Of a DNA stretch of 64,000 nucleotides, positions 18,388 to 27,496 are shown piece by piece (within the stretch, counting starts at the first letter, position 1; each line of letters begins with the position of its first letter). This DNA comes from Pantoea anthophila. GTDB taxonomy: Bacteria > Pseudomonadota > Gammaproteobacteria > Enterobacterales > Enterobacteriaceae. Both the position numbers and the translations under genes were made by a program. The stretch is taken from NCBI RefSeq assembly GCF_006494375.1, contig NZ_VHIZ01000048.1, positions 64,521 to 128,520 on the forward strand, given 5' to 3'. The notes below the pieces were generated by a model that was given only the letters and a program-made list of their open reading frames with translations, did not search any database and was not told the origin of the DNA.

Positions 18388-18975
18388 ATGAATACATTAC
18401 GCATTGGCCTGATCTCGGTTTCCGATCGCGCCGCGAACGGCATCTATCAGGATCAGGGGATTCCCGCGCTGGAGAGCTGGCTCAGCACGGCCATCAGCAG
18501 CCCGTTCGAAATGGAGTCCCGACTGGTGCCGGACGAGCAGCCGATGATTGAGCAGGCGATTTGCGAGCTGGTCGATGAACGCTTTTGCCATCTGGTGCTG
18601 ACCACTGGCGGCACCGGCCCGGCCCGGCGCGACGTCACTCCCGACGCCACCTTAGCCGTCGCCGATCGGGAGATGCCCGGATTCGGTGAGCAGATGCGTC
18701 AGATCAGCCTGCAGTTTGTGCCGACCGCGATTCTGTCGCGTCAGGTTGGCGTGATCCGTAAGCAGTCACTGATCCTCAATCTGCCTGGTCAGCCAAAGTC
18801 GATCAGGGAGACGCTGGAGGGGCTGAAAGATGAGCAGGGCAACGTCAAAGTCCACGGTATTTTTGCCTCTGTACCTTATTGTTTACAGCTATTGGAAGGG
18901 CCGTATGTCGAAACCCATCGCGACGTGGTAGCAGCATTTCGGCCTAAAAGCGCGATACGTGAGATAAATAACTAA
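18388..18975 (+). CDS. mog: Molybdopterin adenylyltransferase
   Basis: 195-residue MoaB/Mog-fold enzyme that adenylylates molybdopterin before molybdenum insertion. Signatures: GLISVSDRA at the N-terminus, the TTGGTGPARRDVTPDAT loop, and LPGQPKSIRE. Same length as E. coli Mog. ATG 18388 has a weak AGCGAAG upstream. The next gene is an inserted transporter, not satP as in E. coli. Confidence 0.96.
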   Translation: MNTLRIGLISVSDRAANGIYQDQGIPALESWLSTAISSPFEMESRLVPDEQPMIEQAICELVDERFCHLVLTTGGTGPARRDVTPDATLAVADREMPGFGEQMRQISLQFVPTAILSRQVGVIRKQSLILNLPGQPKSIRETLEGLKDEQGNVKVHGIFASVPYCLQLLEGPYVETHRDVVAAFRPKSAIREINN

Positions 18976-19079
18976 ATATTGTCCATTTCAGGCATAAGCT
19001 ATAGCCCGGCTGGTGTGGCAAAAGATTGACGGTATAGTAATTAGATCTTTACAACTCGATCTTTTGCCTCTGGACTATT

Positions 19080-20387
19080 ATGAACCTGACCTCTACGCAG
19101 CGTCTGACCGGTAAGGATTACAGAACCCTGGCGCTGGCCGCACTGGGCGGCGCGCTGGAATTTTACGACTTCATCATTTTTGTCTTCTTCGCCACCGTGA
19201 TTGGCGAACTCTTTTTCCCCGCCGATATTCCCGAGTGGCTGCGCCAGCTGCAGACCTTTGCCATTTTTGCCGCCGGCTATCTGGCACGTCCGCTGGGCGG
19301 CATCGTGATGGCCCACTTTGGCGATAAAGTGGGGCGTAAGAAGATGTTCAGCCTGAGCATTATGCTGATGGCGCTGCCGACATTGATGATGGGCGCGCTC
19401 CCCACCTGGCAGACTATCGGCGTTGCCGCACCGTTACTGATGCTGCTGATGCGGATGCTGCAGGGGGCGGCGATTGGTGGCGAAGTGCCGGGAGCCTGGG
19501 TGTTTGTCGCTGAGCATGTGCCCTATAAACGCATCGGTATCGCCTGCGGCACACTGACGGCCGGGCTGACCATCGGGATTTTACTGGGGTCGCTGGTGGC
19601 GACGCTGATCAATACCTCACTCTCACCCCAGGCGATTCATGATGGCGGCTGGCGCATCCCGTTCTTCCTCGGCGGCCTGTTCGGGCTGGGCGCGATGGTG
19701 CTGCGCCGCTGGCTGCATGAGACGCCGGTGTTTGTGGAGATGCAGCAGCGTAAAGCGCTCTCCAGTAAGCTGCCGCTGAAAACAGTGCTGGCTGAACATA
19801 AAAAATCGGTCGTCATTTCCATGCTGCTGACCTGGCTGCTCTCCGCCTGCATTGTGGTGGTGATCCTGATGTCCCCGGTCTGGCTGCAAAAACAGCTGGG
19901 CATTGCGCCTGCGCTGACGCTGCAGGCCAACAGCCTGGCCACCGTCATGCTCTGCTTCGGCTGTATTATTGCCGGCCTGGCGGCCGATCGCTTCGGTGCC
20001 AGCCGCACGCTGTGTGTCGGCAGCCTGCTGCTGGCGATCTGCTGCTGGCAGTTTTATCATCTGACCGCACTCTATCCGCAGCAGCTCTTCCTGCTGTATG
20101 GACTGGCCGGCCTCAGCGTGGGTGCCGTGGGCGCCGTCCCGTTCGTGATGGTGCGTGCCTTTCCGGCGGAAGTCCGTTTTACCGGTATCTCCTTCTCCTA
20201 CAATCTCGCCTATGCGATTTTCGGCGGCCTGACACCGATTTTTGTGTCGCTGCTGATGAATGTGTCGGTGATGGCCCCATGCTGGTATGTGATGGCACTG
20301 GCGCTGGTGGGATTGGTGACGGGGATCTGGCTGCGGCGTGATATCAGCCACGAGCCAGAACTGCATCAGGGGGTTAATTCGCTGTAG
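19080..20387 (+). CDS. MFS transporter, metabolite:H+ symporter (MHS) type
   Basis: 435-residue membrane protein with about 12 hydrophobic segments. The N-terminal GALEFYDFIIFVFFATVIG and the loop GDKVGRKKMF mark the MHS branch of the major facilitator superfamily, which includes ProP, KgtP and ShiA (uptake of organic acids, betaine, shikimate). QGAAIGGEVPGAW is the conserved segment-5 motif. The substrate cannot be read from sequence. It is inserted between mog and satP, which are neighbours in E. coli. A TTGACG at 19026-19031 is a possible -35. A shared terminator separates it from convergent satP, another carboxylate transporter. Confidence 0.85.
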   Translation: MNLTSTQRLTGKDYRTLALAALGGALEFYDFIIFVFFATVIGELFFPADIPEWLRQLQTFAIFAAGYLARPLGGIVMAHFGDKVGRKKMFSLSIMLMALPTLMMGALPTWQTIGVAAPLLMLLMRMLQGAAIGGEVPGAWVFVAEHVPYKRIGIACGTLTAGLTIGILLGSLVATLINTSLSPQAIHDGGWRIPFFLGGLFGLGAMVLRRWLHETPVFVEMQQRKALSSKLPLKTVLAEHKKSVVISMLLTWLLSACIVVVILMSPVWLQKQLGIAPALTLQANSLATVMLCFGCIIAGLAADRFGASRTLCVGSLLLAICCWQFYHLTALYPQQLFLLYGLAGLSVGAVGAVPFVMVRAFPAEVRFTGISFSYNLAYAIFGGLTPIFVSLLMNVSVMAPCWYVMALALVGLVTGIWLRRDISHEPELHQGVNSL

Positions 20388-20393
20388 TGAAAT

Positions 20394-20416
20394 GACGCGG
20401 AGCCTGACTCCGCGTC
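20394..20416. terminator. Hairpin between MHS transporter and satP
   Basis: Perfect 9-base inverted repeat GACGCGGAG / CTCCGCGTC with loop CCTGA between the two convergent stop codons. Short T/A tracts only. Confidence 0.75.
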
Positions 20417-20419
20417 TTA

Positions 20420-20995
20420 TCATGATTGATGCGGCTTCTCGCCAATCGGCAGAACGGTACGGCCAAAGGTTTCGTTCAGCACTTCCCCCATGGCCAGATA
20501 GCAGGCGCTGGCGCCGCAGAGAAGGCCAACCCAGCCTGCCGTGGTGACCAGCGCAGGCAGATGCATCAGATGCGCTACGGCCAGCAGCAGAAACAGCAGC
20601 GTGAGCGTGGCGAAAACAAACTGCAGCATCCGCGCACCTTTCAGCGTGCCGACAAACATAAACAGCGTGAAGATGCCCCACAGAAGCAGCCAGGCCCCCA
20701 GAAAACGTTCGTCGGGGGCGTTCGCGAGGCCCATTTCCGGCAGCAGAAGAATCGCCACAAAGCTTAACCAGAACATCCCGTAAGAGGTAAAGGCCGTCAG
20801 CCCAAAGGTGTTATTCTTTTTAAACTCCAGCAGGCCTGCCAGCACCTGCGCAATCCCACCATAAAAAATCCCCATGGCCAGAATCGCGACGTCCATCGTG
20901 AACAGGCCCGCGTTGTGCAGGTTAAGTAAAACCGTTGTCATGCCAAATCCCATTAATCCCAGCGGGGCAGGGTTGGCCAGTGTTGAATTTGCCAT
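20420..20995 (-). CDS. satP: Succinate/acetate:proton symporter
   Basis: 191-residue inner-membrane protein of the GPR1/FUN34/YaaH family with six hydrophobic segments. Family signature NPAPLGLMGFGMTTVLLN at the N-terminus, FYGGIAQVLAGLLEF, and GEVLNETFGRTVLPIGE at the end. In E. coli it carries acetate and succinate. ATG 20995 is used because GAGGAA lies just upstream and homologues start there; the longer open frame to 21259 runs into the dnaK promoter region. Confidence 0.95.
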   Translation of the reverse strand: MANSTLANPAPLGLMGFGMTTVLLNLHNAGLFTMDVAILAMGIFYGGIAQVLAGLLEFKKNNTFGLTAFTSYGMFWLSFVAILLLPEMGLANAPDERFLGAWLLLWGIFTLFMFVGTLKGARMLQFVFATLTLLFLLLAVAHLMHLPALVTTAGWVGLLCGASACYLAMGEVLNETFGRTVLPIGEKPHQS

Positions 20996-21138
20996 AGTTC
21001 CTCGGCGGTCAGTAAACGTTGATGATAAAAAGCGCTCCGCTTCACTCCATCGAGCGGAGCGGCGCATCATATTCAGCGTTCTGCCTGGGTTCTTTGATCC
21101 CGACCGGGCCAGAGGTGAAAATTTTTTTTGGTTTAACC

Positions 21139-21167
21139 CTTGATGCGCATCGAAGCGGCCCCATTTA
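21139..21167 (+). promoter_or_regulatory. Sigma-32 heat-shock promoter of dnaKJ
   Basis: CTTGAT (21139-21144), 14 bases, then CCCCATTTA (21159-21167). Both halves match the sigma-32 consensus and the E. coli dnaK P1 promoter. Transcription would begin near 21175, about 117 bases before dnaK. The rest of 20996-21291 holds no gene. Confidence 0.9.
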
Positions 21168-21291
21168 CTTCTCATCGAGCGTTGTGAACGTTGGAAAAAA
21201 AGCTTGTGCTGGCAGGTTGAATGCAAACAACCCGCCCACATAAAAGGTTCACAACCCAAATTGGCAACGAATTTAAGTGGGAGATGTTTAG

Positions 21292-23202
21292 ATGGGTAAG
21301 ATTATTGGTATTGACCTGGGTACAACCAACTCTTGTGTTGCGATCATGGATGGCACTAAAGCACGCGTGCTGGAAAATGCCGAGGGCGATCGCACCACGC
21401 CTTCAATTATTGCGTACACACAGGATGGCGAAATTCTGGTCGGTCAACCGGCTAAACGTCAGGCAGTGACCAACCCGCAGAATACCCTGTTCGCAATTAA
21501 GCGTCTGATCGGTCGTCGCTTCCAGGACGAAGAAGTTCAGCGTGATATTAAAATCATGCCGTACAAAATCGCCAGCGCTGACAACGGCGACGCCTGGCTG
21601 GAAGTGAAAGGCCAGAAAATGGCACCGCCGCAGATTTCAGCTGAAGTGCTGAAGAAAATGAAAAAGACCGCCGAAGATTACCTCGGTGAGCCAGTGACCG
21701 AAGCGGTGATCACCGTTCCGGCATACTTTAACGATGCACAGCGTCAGGCGACCAAAGATGCAGGCCGCATCGCGGGTCTGGAAGTTAAGCGTATCATTAA
21801 CGAACCAACCGCTGCTGCACTGGCCTACGGCCTGGACAAAGGTCAGGGTAACCGCACCATCGCCGTGTATGACCTGGGTGGCGGTACCTTCGATATCTCC
21901 ATCATCGAGATCGACGAAGTTGATGGCGAAAAAACCTTTGAAGTTCTGGCAACCAACGGTGATACCCACCTGGGTGGTGAAGACTTCGACAGCCGTCTGA
22001 TTAACTATCTGGTAGCTGAATTTAAGAAAGATCAGGGCATCGATCTGCACAACGATCCTCTGGCGATGCAGCGTCTGAAAGAAGCCGCAGAGAAAGCGAA
22101 AATCGAGCTCTCTTCTGCTCAGCAGACCGACGTTAACCTGCCGTACATCACTGCAGATGCGACCGGTCCTAAGCACCTGAACATCAAAGTGACCCGCTCT
22201 AAACTGGAGTCACTGGTTGAAGATCTGGTTGCACGCTCAATCGCGCCACTGAAAGTTGCGCTGCAGGATGCTGGCCTGTCGGTTTCTGACATCAACGACG
22301 TTATCCTGGTCGGTGGTCAGACCCGTATGCCACTGGTTCAGGCGAAAGTCACCGAGTTCTTTGGTAAAGAGCCACGTAAAGATGTGAACCCGGACGAAGC
22401 CGTTGCTGTCGGTGCTGCGGTTCAGGGCGGTGTACTGGGTGGCGACGTGAAAGACGTGCTGCTGCTGGACGTAACCCCGCTGTCACTGGGTATCGAAACC
22501 ATGGGTGGCGTGATGACGTCGCTGATCAGCAAAAACACCACCATCCCGACCAAGCACAGCCAGGTCTTCTCGACTGCTGAAGATAACCAGTCAGCCGTGA
22601 CCATTCACGTGCTGCAGGGTGAGCGTAAGCGCGCCAATGACAACAAGTCACTGGGCCAGTTCAACCTTGACGGTATCCAGGCTGCGCCTCGCGGTATGCC
22701 GCAGATCGAAGTCACCTTCGACATCGATGCGGATGGTATCCTGCACGTGTCAGCGAAAGATAAGAACAGCGGTAAAGAGCAGAAAATCACCATCAAAGCC
22801 TCTTCCGGTCTGAACGACGAAGAGATCGAAAAAATGGTGCGTGATGCGGAAGCGAACGCAGAAGCTGACCGTAAGTTCGAAGAGCTGGTACAGACGCGCA
22901 ACCAGGGCGATCAGATTGCCCACAGCACGCGTAAGCAGCTGGAAGAAGCCGGCGACAAACTGTCAGCAGACGACAAAGCGCCAATCGAAGCCGCACTGGC
23001 CGCGCTGGAAACTGCGCTGAAAGGCGAAGACAAAGCGGAAATCGACGCCAAAATGCAGGCGCTGATGGAAGTGTCCGGCAAACTGATGGAAGCCGCACAG
23101 CAGTCTCAGGCAGGTGCAGCCGATGCCGGTGATGCGTCAGCGAAGAAAGATGACGACGTTGTCGATGCTGAATTCGAAGAAGTAAAAGACAACAAGAAAT
23201 AA
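21292..23202 (+). CDS. dnaK: Chaperone DnaK (Hsp70)
   Basis: 636-residue ATP-driven chaperone. ATPase domain 1-385 starts [19 protein letters not shown], with [15 protein letters not shown] and VGGQTRMP. Linker about 389-394 (DVLLLDV) is followed by the substrate-binding domain and C-terminal lid ending in the acidic tail [10 protein letters not shown]. First gene of dnaK-dnaJ; GGGAG precedes ATG 21292. Codon use is strongly biased, as expected for a highly expressed gene. Confidence 0.99.
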   Translation: MGKIIGIDLGTTNSCVAIMDGTKARVLENAEGDRTTPSIIAYTQDGEILVGQPAKRQAVTNPQNTLFAIKRLIGRRFQDEEVQRDIKIMPYKIASADNGDAWLEVKGQKMAPPQISAEVLKKMKKTAEDYLGEPVTEAVITVPAYFNDAQRQATKDAGRIAGLEVKRIINEPTAAALAYGLDKGQGNRTIAVYDLGGGTFDISIIEIDEVDGEKTFEVLATNGDTHLGGEDFDSRLINYLVAEFKKDQGIDLHNDPLAMQRLKEAAEKAKIELSSAQQTDVNLPYITADATGPKHLNIKVTRSKLESLVEDLVARSIAPLKVALQDAGLSVSDINDVILVGGQTRMPLVQAKVTEFFGKEPRKDVNPDEAVAVGAAVQGGVLGGDVKDVLLLDVTPLSLGIETMGGVMTSLISKNTTIPTKHSQVFSTAEDNQSAVTIHVLQGERKRANDNKSLGQFNLDGIQAAPRGMPQIEVTFDIDADGILHVSAKDKNSGKEQKITIKASSGLNDEEIEKMVRDAEANAEADRKFEELVQTRNQGDQIAHSTRKQLEEAGDKLSADDKAPIEAALAALETALKGEDKAEIDAKMQALMEVSGKLMEAAQQSQAGAADAGDASAKKDDDVVDAEFEEVKDNKK

Positions 23203-23221
23203 TTGCCCCTGACCGGGCGCG

Positions 23222-23282
23222 ACGGCTGGCCTGACAGCCGTTGAAACCAGCACGGGCGTCGGAGATCTCTCCACGCCCGTGC
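23222..23282 (+). other. Two conserved hairpins in the dnaK-dnaJ spacer
   Basis: First stem ACGGCTG / CAGCCGT (23222-23241, 6-base loop), second stem GCACGGGCGT / ACGCCCGTGC (23250-23282, 13-base loop). Neither is followed by a T-run, so they are not simple terminators. They more likely tune processing, stability or relative expression of dnaJ, or partly block read-through. Confidence 0.7.
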
Positions 23283-23306
23283 GATCATGTTAAGGGCTAA
23301 ATAAAC

Positions 23307-24452
23307 ATGGCGAAGAGTGATTACTACGAGATTTTAGGCGTCGCCAAATCCGCGGACGAGCGTGAAATCAAAAAGGCGTACAAACGCCTGGCAATGAAAT
23401 TTCACCCGGATCGTAATCCCGGAGATAAAGAAGCCGAAGCCAAATTCAAAGAGGCTAAAGAAGCGTACGAAATCCTGACCGATGCGCAGAAGCGTGCGGC
23501 CTACGATCAATATGGTCATGCAGCTTTTGAACAGGGCGGCATGGGTGGCGGTGGATTCGGCGGCGGCGGCTTTGGTGGCGGCGGTGCAGACTTCAGCGAT
23601 ATCTTTGGCGACGTATTCGGTGACATCTTTGGTGGTGGACGCCGTCAGCGCGCATCCCGCGGCGCCGATTTACGCTACAACATGGAGCTGACGCTGGAAG
23701 AAGCGGTACGCGGCGTGACCAAAGAGATCCGCATTCCAACGCTGGAAGAGTGTGATGTCTGCCACGGCAGCGGCGCGAAACCAGGCACGCAGCCACAAAC
23801 CTGTTCGACCTGTCACGGTGCAGGCCAGGTGCAGATGCGCCAGGGCTTCTTCACCGTTCAGCAGGCCTGTCCGACCTGTCACGGTCGCGGCTCGGTGATT
23901 AAAGATCCGTGCAACGCCTGTCACGGTCACGGTCGCGTTGAGAAGTCGAAAACGCTGTCAGTGAAAATCCCGGCCGGGGTCGACACCGGCGATCGTATCC
24001 GTCTGAGCGGAGAAGGCGAAGCGGGCGAGCAGGGCGCGCCAGCGGGCGATCTCTATGTTCAGGTCTCGGTGAAGAAACACCCGATTTTCGAACGTGAAGA
24101 GAATAACCTCTACTGCGAAGTGCCGATTAACTTTGCGATGGCGGCGCTGGGCGGTGAGATTGAAGTGCCGACGCTGGATGGACGCGTGAAGCTGAAAGTG
24201 CCGTCAGAGACCCAGACCGGCAAGCTGTTCCGCATGCGCGGACGCGGCGTGAAATCTGTTCGCGGTGGTGCGGTTGGTGACCTGTTGTGTCGCGTCGTGG
24301 TGGAAACACCGGTCAGCCTGAACGAGAAACAGAAATCGCTGCTGCGTGAACTGGAAGAGAGTTTTGGCGGTCCGAGCGGCGAGCACAACAGCCCGCGCTC
24401 CAAGAGCTTTTTCGACGGTGTGAAAAAATTCTTTGACGACCTGACCCGATAA
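23307..24452 (+). CDS. dnaJ: Co-chaperone DnaJ (Hsp40)
   Basis: 381-residue partner that stimulates DnaK ATPase and delivers substrates. J-domain 1-70 with HPD in [10 protein letters not shown]; Gly/Phe-rich linker about 75-105; four zinc repeats [32 protein letters not shown] at about 145-210; then the two beta-barrel substrate domains. It follows dnaK by 104 bases with hairpins in between and ends in a strong terminator. Confidence 0.99.
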   Translation: MAKSDYYEILGVAKSADEREIKKAYKRLAMKFHPDRNPGDKEAEAKFKEAKEAYEILTDAQKRAAYDQYGHAAFEQGGMGGGGFGGGGFGGGGADFSDIFGDVFGDIFGGGRRQRASRGADLRYNMELTLEEAVRGVTKEIRIPTLEECDVCHGSGAKPGTQPQTCSTCHGAGQVQMRQGFFTVQQACPTCHGRGSVIKDPCNACHGHGRVEKSKTLSVKIPAGVDTGDRIRLSGEGEAGEQGAPAGDLYVQVSVKKHPIFEREENNLYCEVPINFAMAALGGEIEVPTLDGRVKLKVPSETQTGKLFRMRGRGVKSVRGGAVGDLLCRVVVETPVSLNEKQKSLLRELEESFGGPSGEHNSPRSKSFFDGVKKFFDDLTR

Positions 24453-24467
24453 ACCGGGAAAGATAAA

Positions 24468-24493
24468 ACGGAGCCCTGGGCTCCGTTTTTTTT
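24468..24493 (+). terminator. dnaKJ terminator
   Basis: Stem ACGGAGCC / GGCTCCGT with a 3-base loop and eight T. Confidence 0.93.
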
Positions 24494-24656
24494 GGCCTCT
24501 GATCAGGGATGCTGCACACCGACTGCTCCGCAGCGTAGCCGGGCCTGCGGATGTTCCGGTCAACGCGAGCGACAACGCCGGGCACAAGCTGCTGTTAACG
24601 GGCGATATGAGTCGTTACACTTATTCACTTTCACTCGCCGATCAGGAAGATAAACG

Positions 24657-25835
24657 TTGAATAAGCCTCGGAAACTCAGAAACCTCCTCAGGAGCTTCAT
24701 TGAAAGTGATGCCAGTAACGGCATGATATTAATCCTGGCAGCCGTGGCGGCCATGATCCTCGCCAATACCGCTGCGACGGCCGAAGGCTATCAGGCGTTA
24801 CTGAATGAGCCTGTCCAGATCCGCTTTGGTGCGCTGGATATCAGCAAAAATCTGCTGTTATGGATAAACGATGCGCTGATGGCGCTGTTTTTCCTGCTGA
24901 TTGGGCTGGAGGTGAAGCGCGAGCTGAGGGTCGGTGAACTCGCAAGCCGGGAGAAGGCAATCTTTCCGGTTATCGCAGCCCTGGGAGGCATGGCGCTGCC
25001 CGCCCTGATCTTTCTGGCTTTCAACCACGGTGATGAGATTGCCCGCAACGGCTGGGCGATTCCCACGGCAACGGATATCGCGTTTGCACTGGGGGTGCTG
25101 GCCCTGCTCGGCAGCCGGGTTCCTGCTGCGCTGAAAGTTTTTCTGATGGCGCTGGCGATTATCGATGACCTGGGGGCGATTGTGATTATCGCCCTGTTCT
25201 ATACCAGCGGTCTGTCGGTGCTCTCTCTGGGCGTGGCGGCAGCGGCGATTGTGGTGCTGGCCCTGCTGAATTACTTCAACGTCCGCAAAATCTCGATCTA
25301 CATTCTGGTGGGCATTGTGCTCTGGACCGCCGTCCTTAAGTCGGGTGTTCATGCAACGCTGGCAGGCGTTATCGTGGGCTTCTTTGTGCCGCTGGAGAAG
25401 AGAGAGGGGCACTCGCCAGCAGAGCATCTGGCGCACGGCCTGATGCCGTGGGTGAACTGGCTGATTCTGCCGCTGTTTGCCTTTGCCAATGCCGGTATTT
25501 CACTCGCCGGTATTACGCTGGGCGATATCCTGTCACCGGAACCGGCAGGCATCATCTTTGGCCTGTTAATCGGCAAACCCCTGGGCATTACGCTCTTCTG
25601 CTGGCTGGCCGTCAGATTGCGGCTGGCGGTATTGCCTGGCGGCACCACCATCCGCGATATCATGGCGATCGGCGTGCTGTGCGGTATCGGCTTCACGATG
25701 TCGATATTTATCAGTTCACTGGCCTTTGATGCCGCCCATGAGCAGCTGGTGACGTTCTCTAAGCTGGGGATTCTGACCGGTTCTCTGCTCTCCGCCGTGT
25801 TGGGATATAGCCTGTTACGGGTCAGGCTGCGTTAA
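24657..25835 (+). CDS. nhaA: Na+/H+ antiporter NhaA
   Basis: 392-residue inner-membrane antiporter exchanging Na+ or Li+ for H+, with about 12 segments. Key aspartates are D140 ([11 protein letters not shown]) and D170-D171 ([10 protein letters not shown]), matching E. coli D133, D163 and D164. The start is TTG 24657: AGGAAG lies 7 bases upstream and the next residues MNKPRKLRN form the usual basic N-terminus; no ATG is better placed. E. coli nhaA also uses a non-ATG start. The Na+-responsive activator gene nhaR, next to nhaA in E. coli, is absent. Confidence 0.95.
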   Translation: MNKPRKLRNLLRSFIESDASNGMILILAAVAAMILANTAATAEGYQALLNEPVQIRFGALDISKNLLLWINDALMALFFLLIGLEVKRELRVGELASREKAIFPVIAALGGMALPALIFLAFNHGDEIARNGWAIPTATDIAFALGVLALLGSRVPAALKVFLMALAIIDDLGAIVIIALFYTSGLSVLSLGVAAAAIVVLALLNYFNVRKISIYILVGIVLWTAVLKSGVHATLAGVIVGFFVPLEKREGHSPAEHLAHGLMPWVNWLILPLFAFANAGISLAGITLGDILSPEPAGIIFGLLIGKPLGITLFCWLAVRLRLAVLPGGTTIRDIMAIGVLCGIGFTMSIFISSLAFDAAHEQLVTFSKLGILTGSLLSAVLGYSLLRVRLR

Positions 25836-25841
25836 GAGAGG

Positions 25842-25863
25842 GGAGGCGAAAGCCTCCTTTTTT
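25842..25863 (+). terminator. nhaA terminator
   Basis: GGAGGC-GAAA-GCCTCC followed by six T: tetraloop hairpin of classic Rho-independent type, 6 bases after the nhaA stop. Confidence 0.93.
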
Positions 25864-25910
25864 CGCCCTGCATCACCCTCACGGGGAATGGCGGTGCGGC
25901 AAATGACAGG

Positions 25911-25938
25911 CGAAAAAAAACCGGCGTAAGCGCCGGTT
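25911..25938 (-). terminator. rpsT terminator
   Basis: On the minus strand AACCGGCG-CTTA-CGCCGGTT followed by a run of T, 29 bases after the rpsT stop. Confidence 0.93.
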
Positions 25939-25967
25939 CTTTCAACAAAGCGATAAACAACAGGCGA

Positions 25968-26231
25968 TTAAGCCAGTTTGTTGATCTGTGCAGTCAGGTT
26001 TGCTTTATAACGTGCAGCTTTGTTTTTGTGGATCAGACCTTTAGCAGCCTGACGGTCCACGATTGGTTGCATTTCATTGAATGCGTTCTGCGCAGCAGCT
26101 TTGTCGCCTGAAGCGATCGCCGCGTATACTTTCTTAACGAAGGTACGCATCATAGAGCGGCGGCTAGCGTTATGCTTACGGCGTTTCTCAGATGTTACGG
26201 CGCGTTTCTTAGCTGATTTGATATTAGCCAA
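25968..26231 (-). CDS. rpsT: Small ribosomal subunit protein S20
   Basis: 87-residue basic helical protein binding 16S rRNA. It starts [20 protein letters not shown] and ends [13 protein letters not shown]. The start codon is TTG (26229-26231), with GGGAG 7 bases upstream. E. coli rpsT also uses UUG, which is tied to translational autoregulation, so the rare start looks conserved. Monocistronic, with strong promoter and terminator. Confidence 0.98.
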   Translation of the reverse strand: MANIKSAKKRAVTSEKRRKHNASRRSMMRTFVKKVYAAIASGDKAAAQNAFNEMQPIVDRQAAKGLIHKNKAARYKANLTAQINKLA

Positions 26232-26278
26232 GGTCCAACTCCCAAATGTGTTCTATAGAGACAAATCAAAGGCCGAGG

Positions 26279-26307
26279 ACTATGCCCTTCCAACCTGATT
26301 TTGTCAA
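26279..26307 (-). promoter_or_regulatory. rpsT promoter
   Basis: Minus-strand TTGACA (26302-26307) with a 17-base spacer to CATAGT (26279-26284). The -35 is perfect, as expected for a ribosomal protein gene. E. coli rpsT has two promoters; I identify only this one. Confidence 0.75.
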
Positions 26308-26479
26308 TGGATTTGTGCAAATAAGCGTCGCTCTATGAGCAGCACTCGGTTACGTATTTGATGGCGCAAGATTCTACCAGCTTCGCCTTCCTGAATACAG
26401 TATTTCGCGACAAAATTCTCAACACGTGCTTCTGTAACAGGAAATGCAGCGCGTTAAGCATGAAAGGCGTGCTGACGGG

Positions 26480-26508
26480 TTAACCTGAACCGGTTTCAAG
26501 GGTATAAT
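26480..26508 (+). promoter_or_regulatory. ribF promoter
   Basis: TTAACC, 17 bases, then a perfect TATAAT (26503-26508), 30 bases before the ribF ATG. The 306-base rpsT-ribF gap otherwise holds only the divergent rpsT promoter. Confidence 0.75.
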
Positions 26509-26537
26509 CCGCCGATTTCCACCGGTTTGGGTCAGCC

Positions 26538-27467
26538 ATGAAGTTTATCCGCGGTATTCATAATCTTAACGAGCAGCATCGCGGCTGCGTTCTGACCATT
26601 GGTAATTTCGATGGCGTACACCGCGGGCACCAGGCACTGATGGCCCGGCTGTGTGAAGAGGGACGCAAACGTAATCTGCCGGTGGTGGTCATGGTCTTTG
26701 AACCACAGCCGCTGGAGCTGTTTGCTGGCGATAAAGCCCCGGCTCGCCTGACGCGCCTGCGTGAAAAACTGCGCTACCTGGCTGAAGCCGGCGTCGATAA
26801 GGTGCTCTGCGTGCGGTTTGACCGTCGCTTTGCGGCGTTATCCGCCCAGCGTTTTATCAGCGACCTGCTGGTTGAAAAGCTCGACGTCAGATACCTTGCG
26901 GTGGGCGATGATTTCCGCTTTGGCGCCGGTCGCCAGGGGGATTTCCGGTTATTGCAGAAAGCCGGTGTGGAGTATGGCTTCGAGGTTATCAGTACCGAAA
27001 CCTTCTGTGAGGGCGGAAAGCGCATCAGCAGCACCGCCGTGCGTCAGGCGCTGGCCGCCGATGATTTAGCGCTGGCGCAGTCGTTGTTAGGCCATCCTTT
27101 CACGATTTCCGGCCGCGTCGTGCACGGTGATGCACTGGGACGCACGCTGGGCTTCCCAACCGCCAACCTGCCTTTACGCCGCAGCGTGTCGCCGGTGAAA
27201 GGGGTCTATGCGGTGGAAGTGGAAGGGCTGACGCCGGAGCCGCTGCCGGGCGTGGCGAATATCGGCACCCGTCCGACGGTAAAAGGTTTACGCCAGCAGC
27301 TTGAAGTTCACCTGCTCGACATCAATATCAATCTTTATGGTCGTCACATTGATGTGGTGCTGAAACAGAAAATACGAAACGAGCAGCGCTTTGCCTCACT
27401 GGAGGCGTTGAAAGAACAAATTGCGAATGATGTGGTAACGGCCCGGCAGTTTTTTGGGCTGCTTTAA
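26538..27467 (+). CDS. ribF: Bifunctional riboflavin kinase / FAD synthetase
   Basis: 309-residue enzyme making FMN and then FAD. The N-terminal nucleotidylyltransferase half has TIGNFDGVHRGHQAL; the C-terminal riboflavin kinase half (from about 185) has GRTLGFPTANL and GVANIGTRPTV. E. coli RibF is 313. It leads ribF-ileS-lspA-fkpB-ispH, with ileS 29 bases downstream. Confidence 0.98.
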   Translation: MKFIRGIHNLNEQHRGCVLTIGNFDGVHRGHQALMARLCEEGRKRNLPVVVMVFEPQPLELFAGDKAPARLTRLREKLRYLAEAGVDKVLCVRFDRRFAALSAQRFISDLLVEKLDVRYLAVGDDFRFGAGRQGDFRLLQKAGVEYGFEVISTETFCEGGKRISSTAVRQALAADDLALAQSLLGHPFTISGRVVHGDALGRTLGFPTANLPLRRSVSPVKGVYAVEVEGLTPEPLPGVANIGTRPTVKGLRQQLEVHLLDININLYGRHIDVVLKQKIRNEQRFASLEALKEQIANDVVTARQFFGLL

Positions 27468-27496
27468 CCTGAGCGAAAAACGGAATCGAGAATCTG

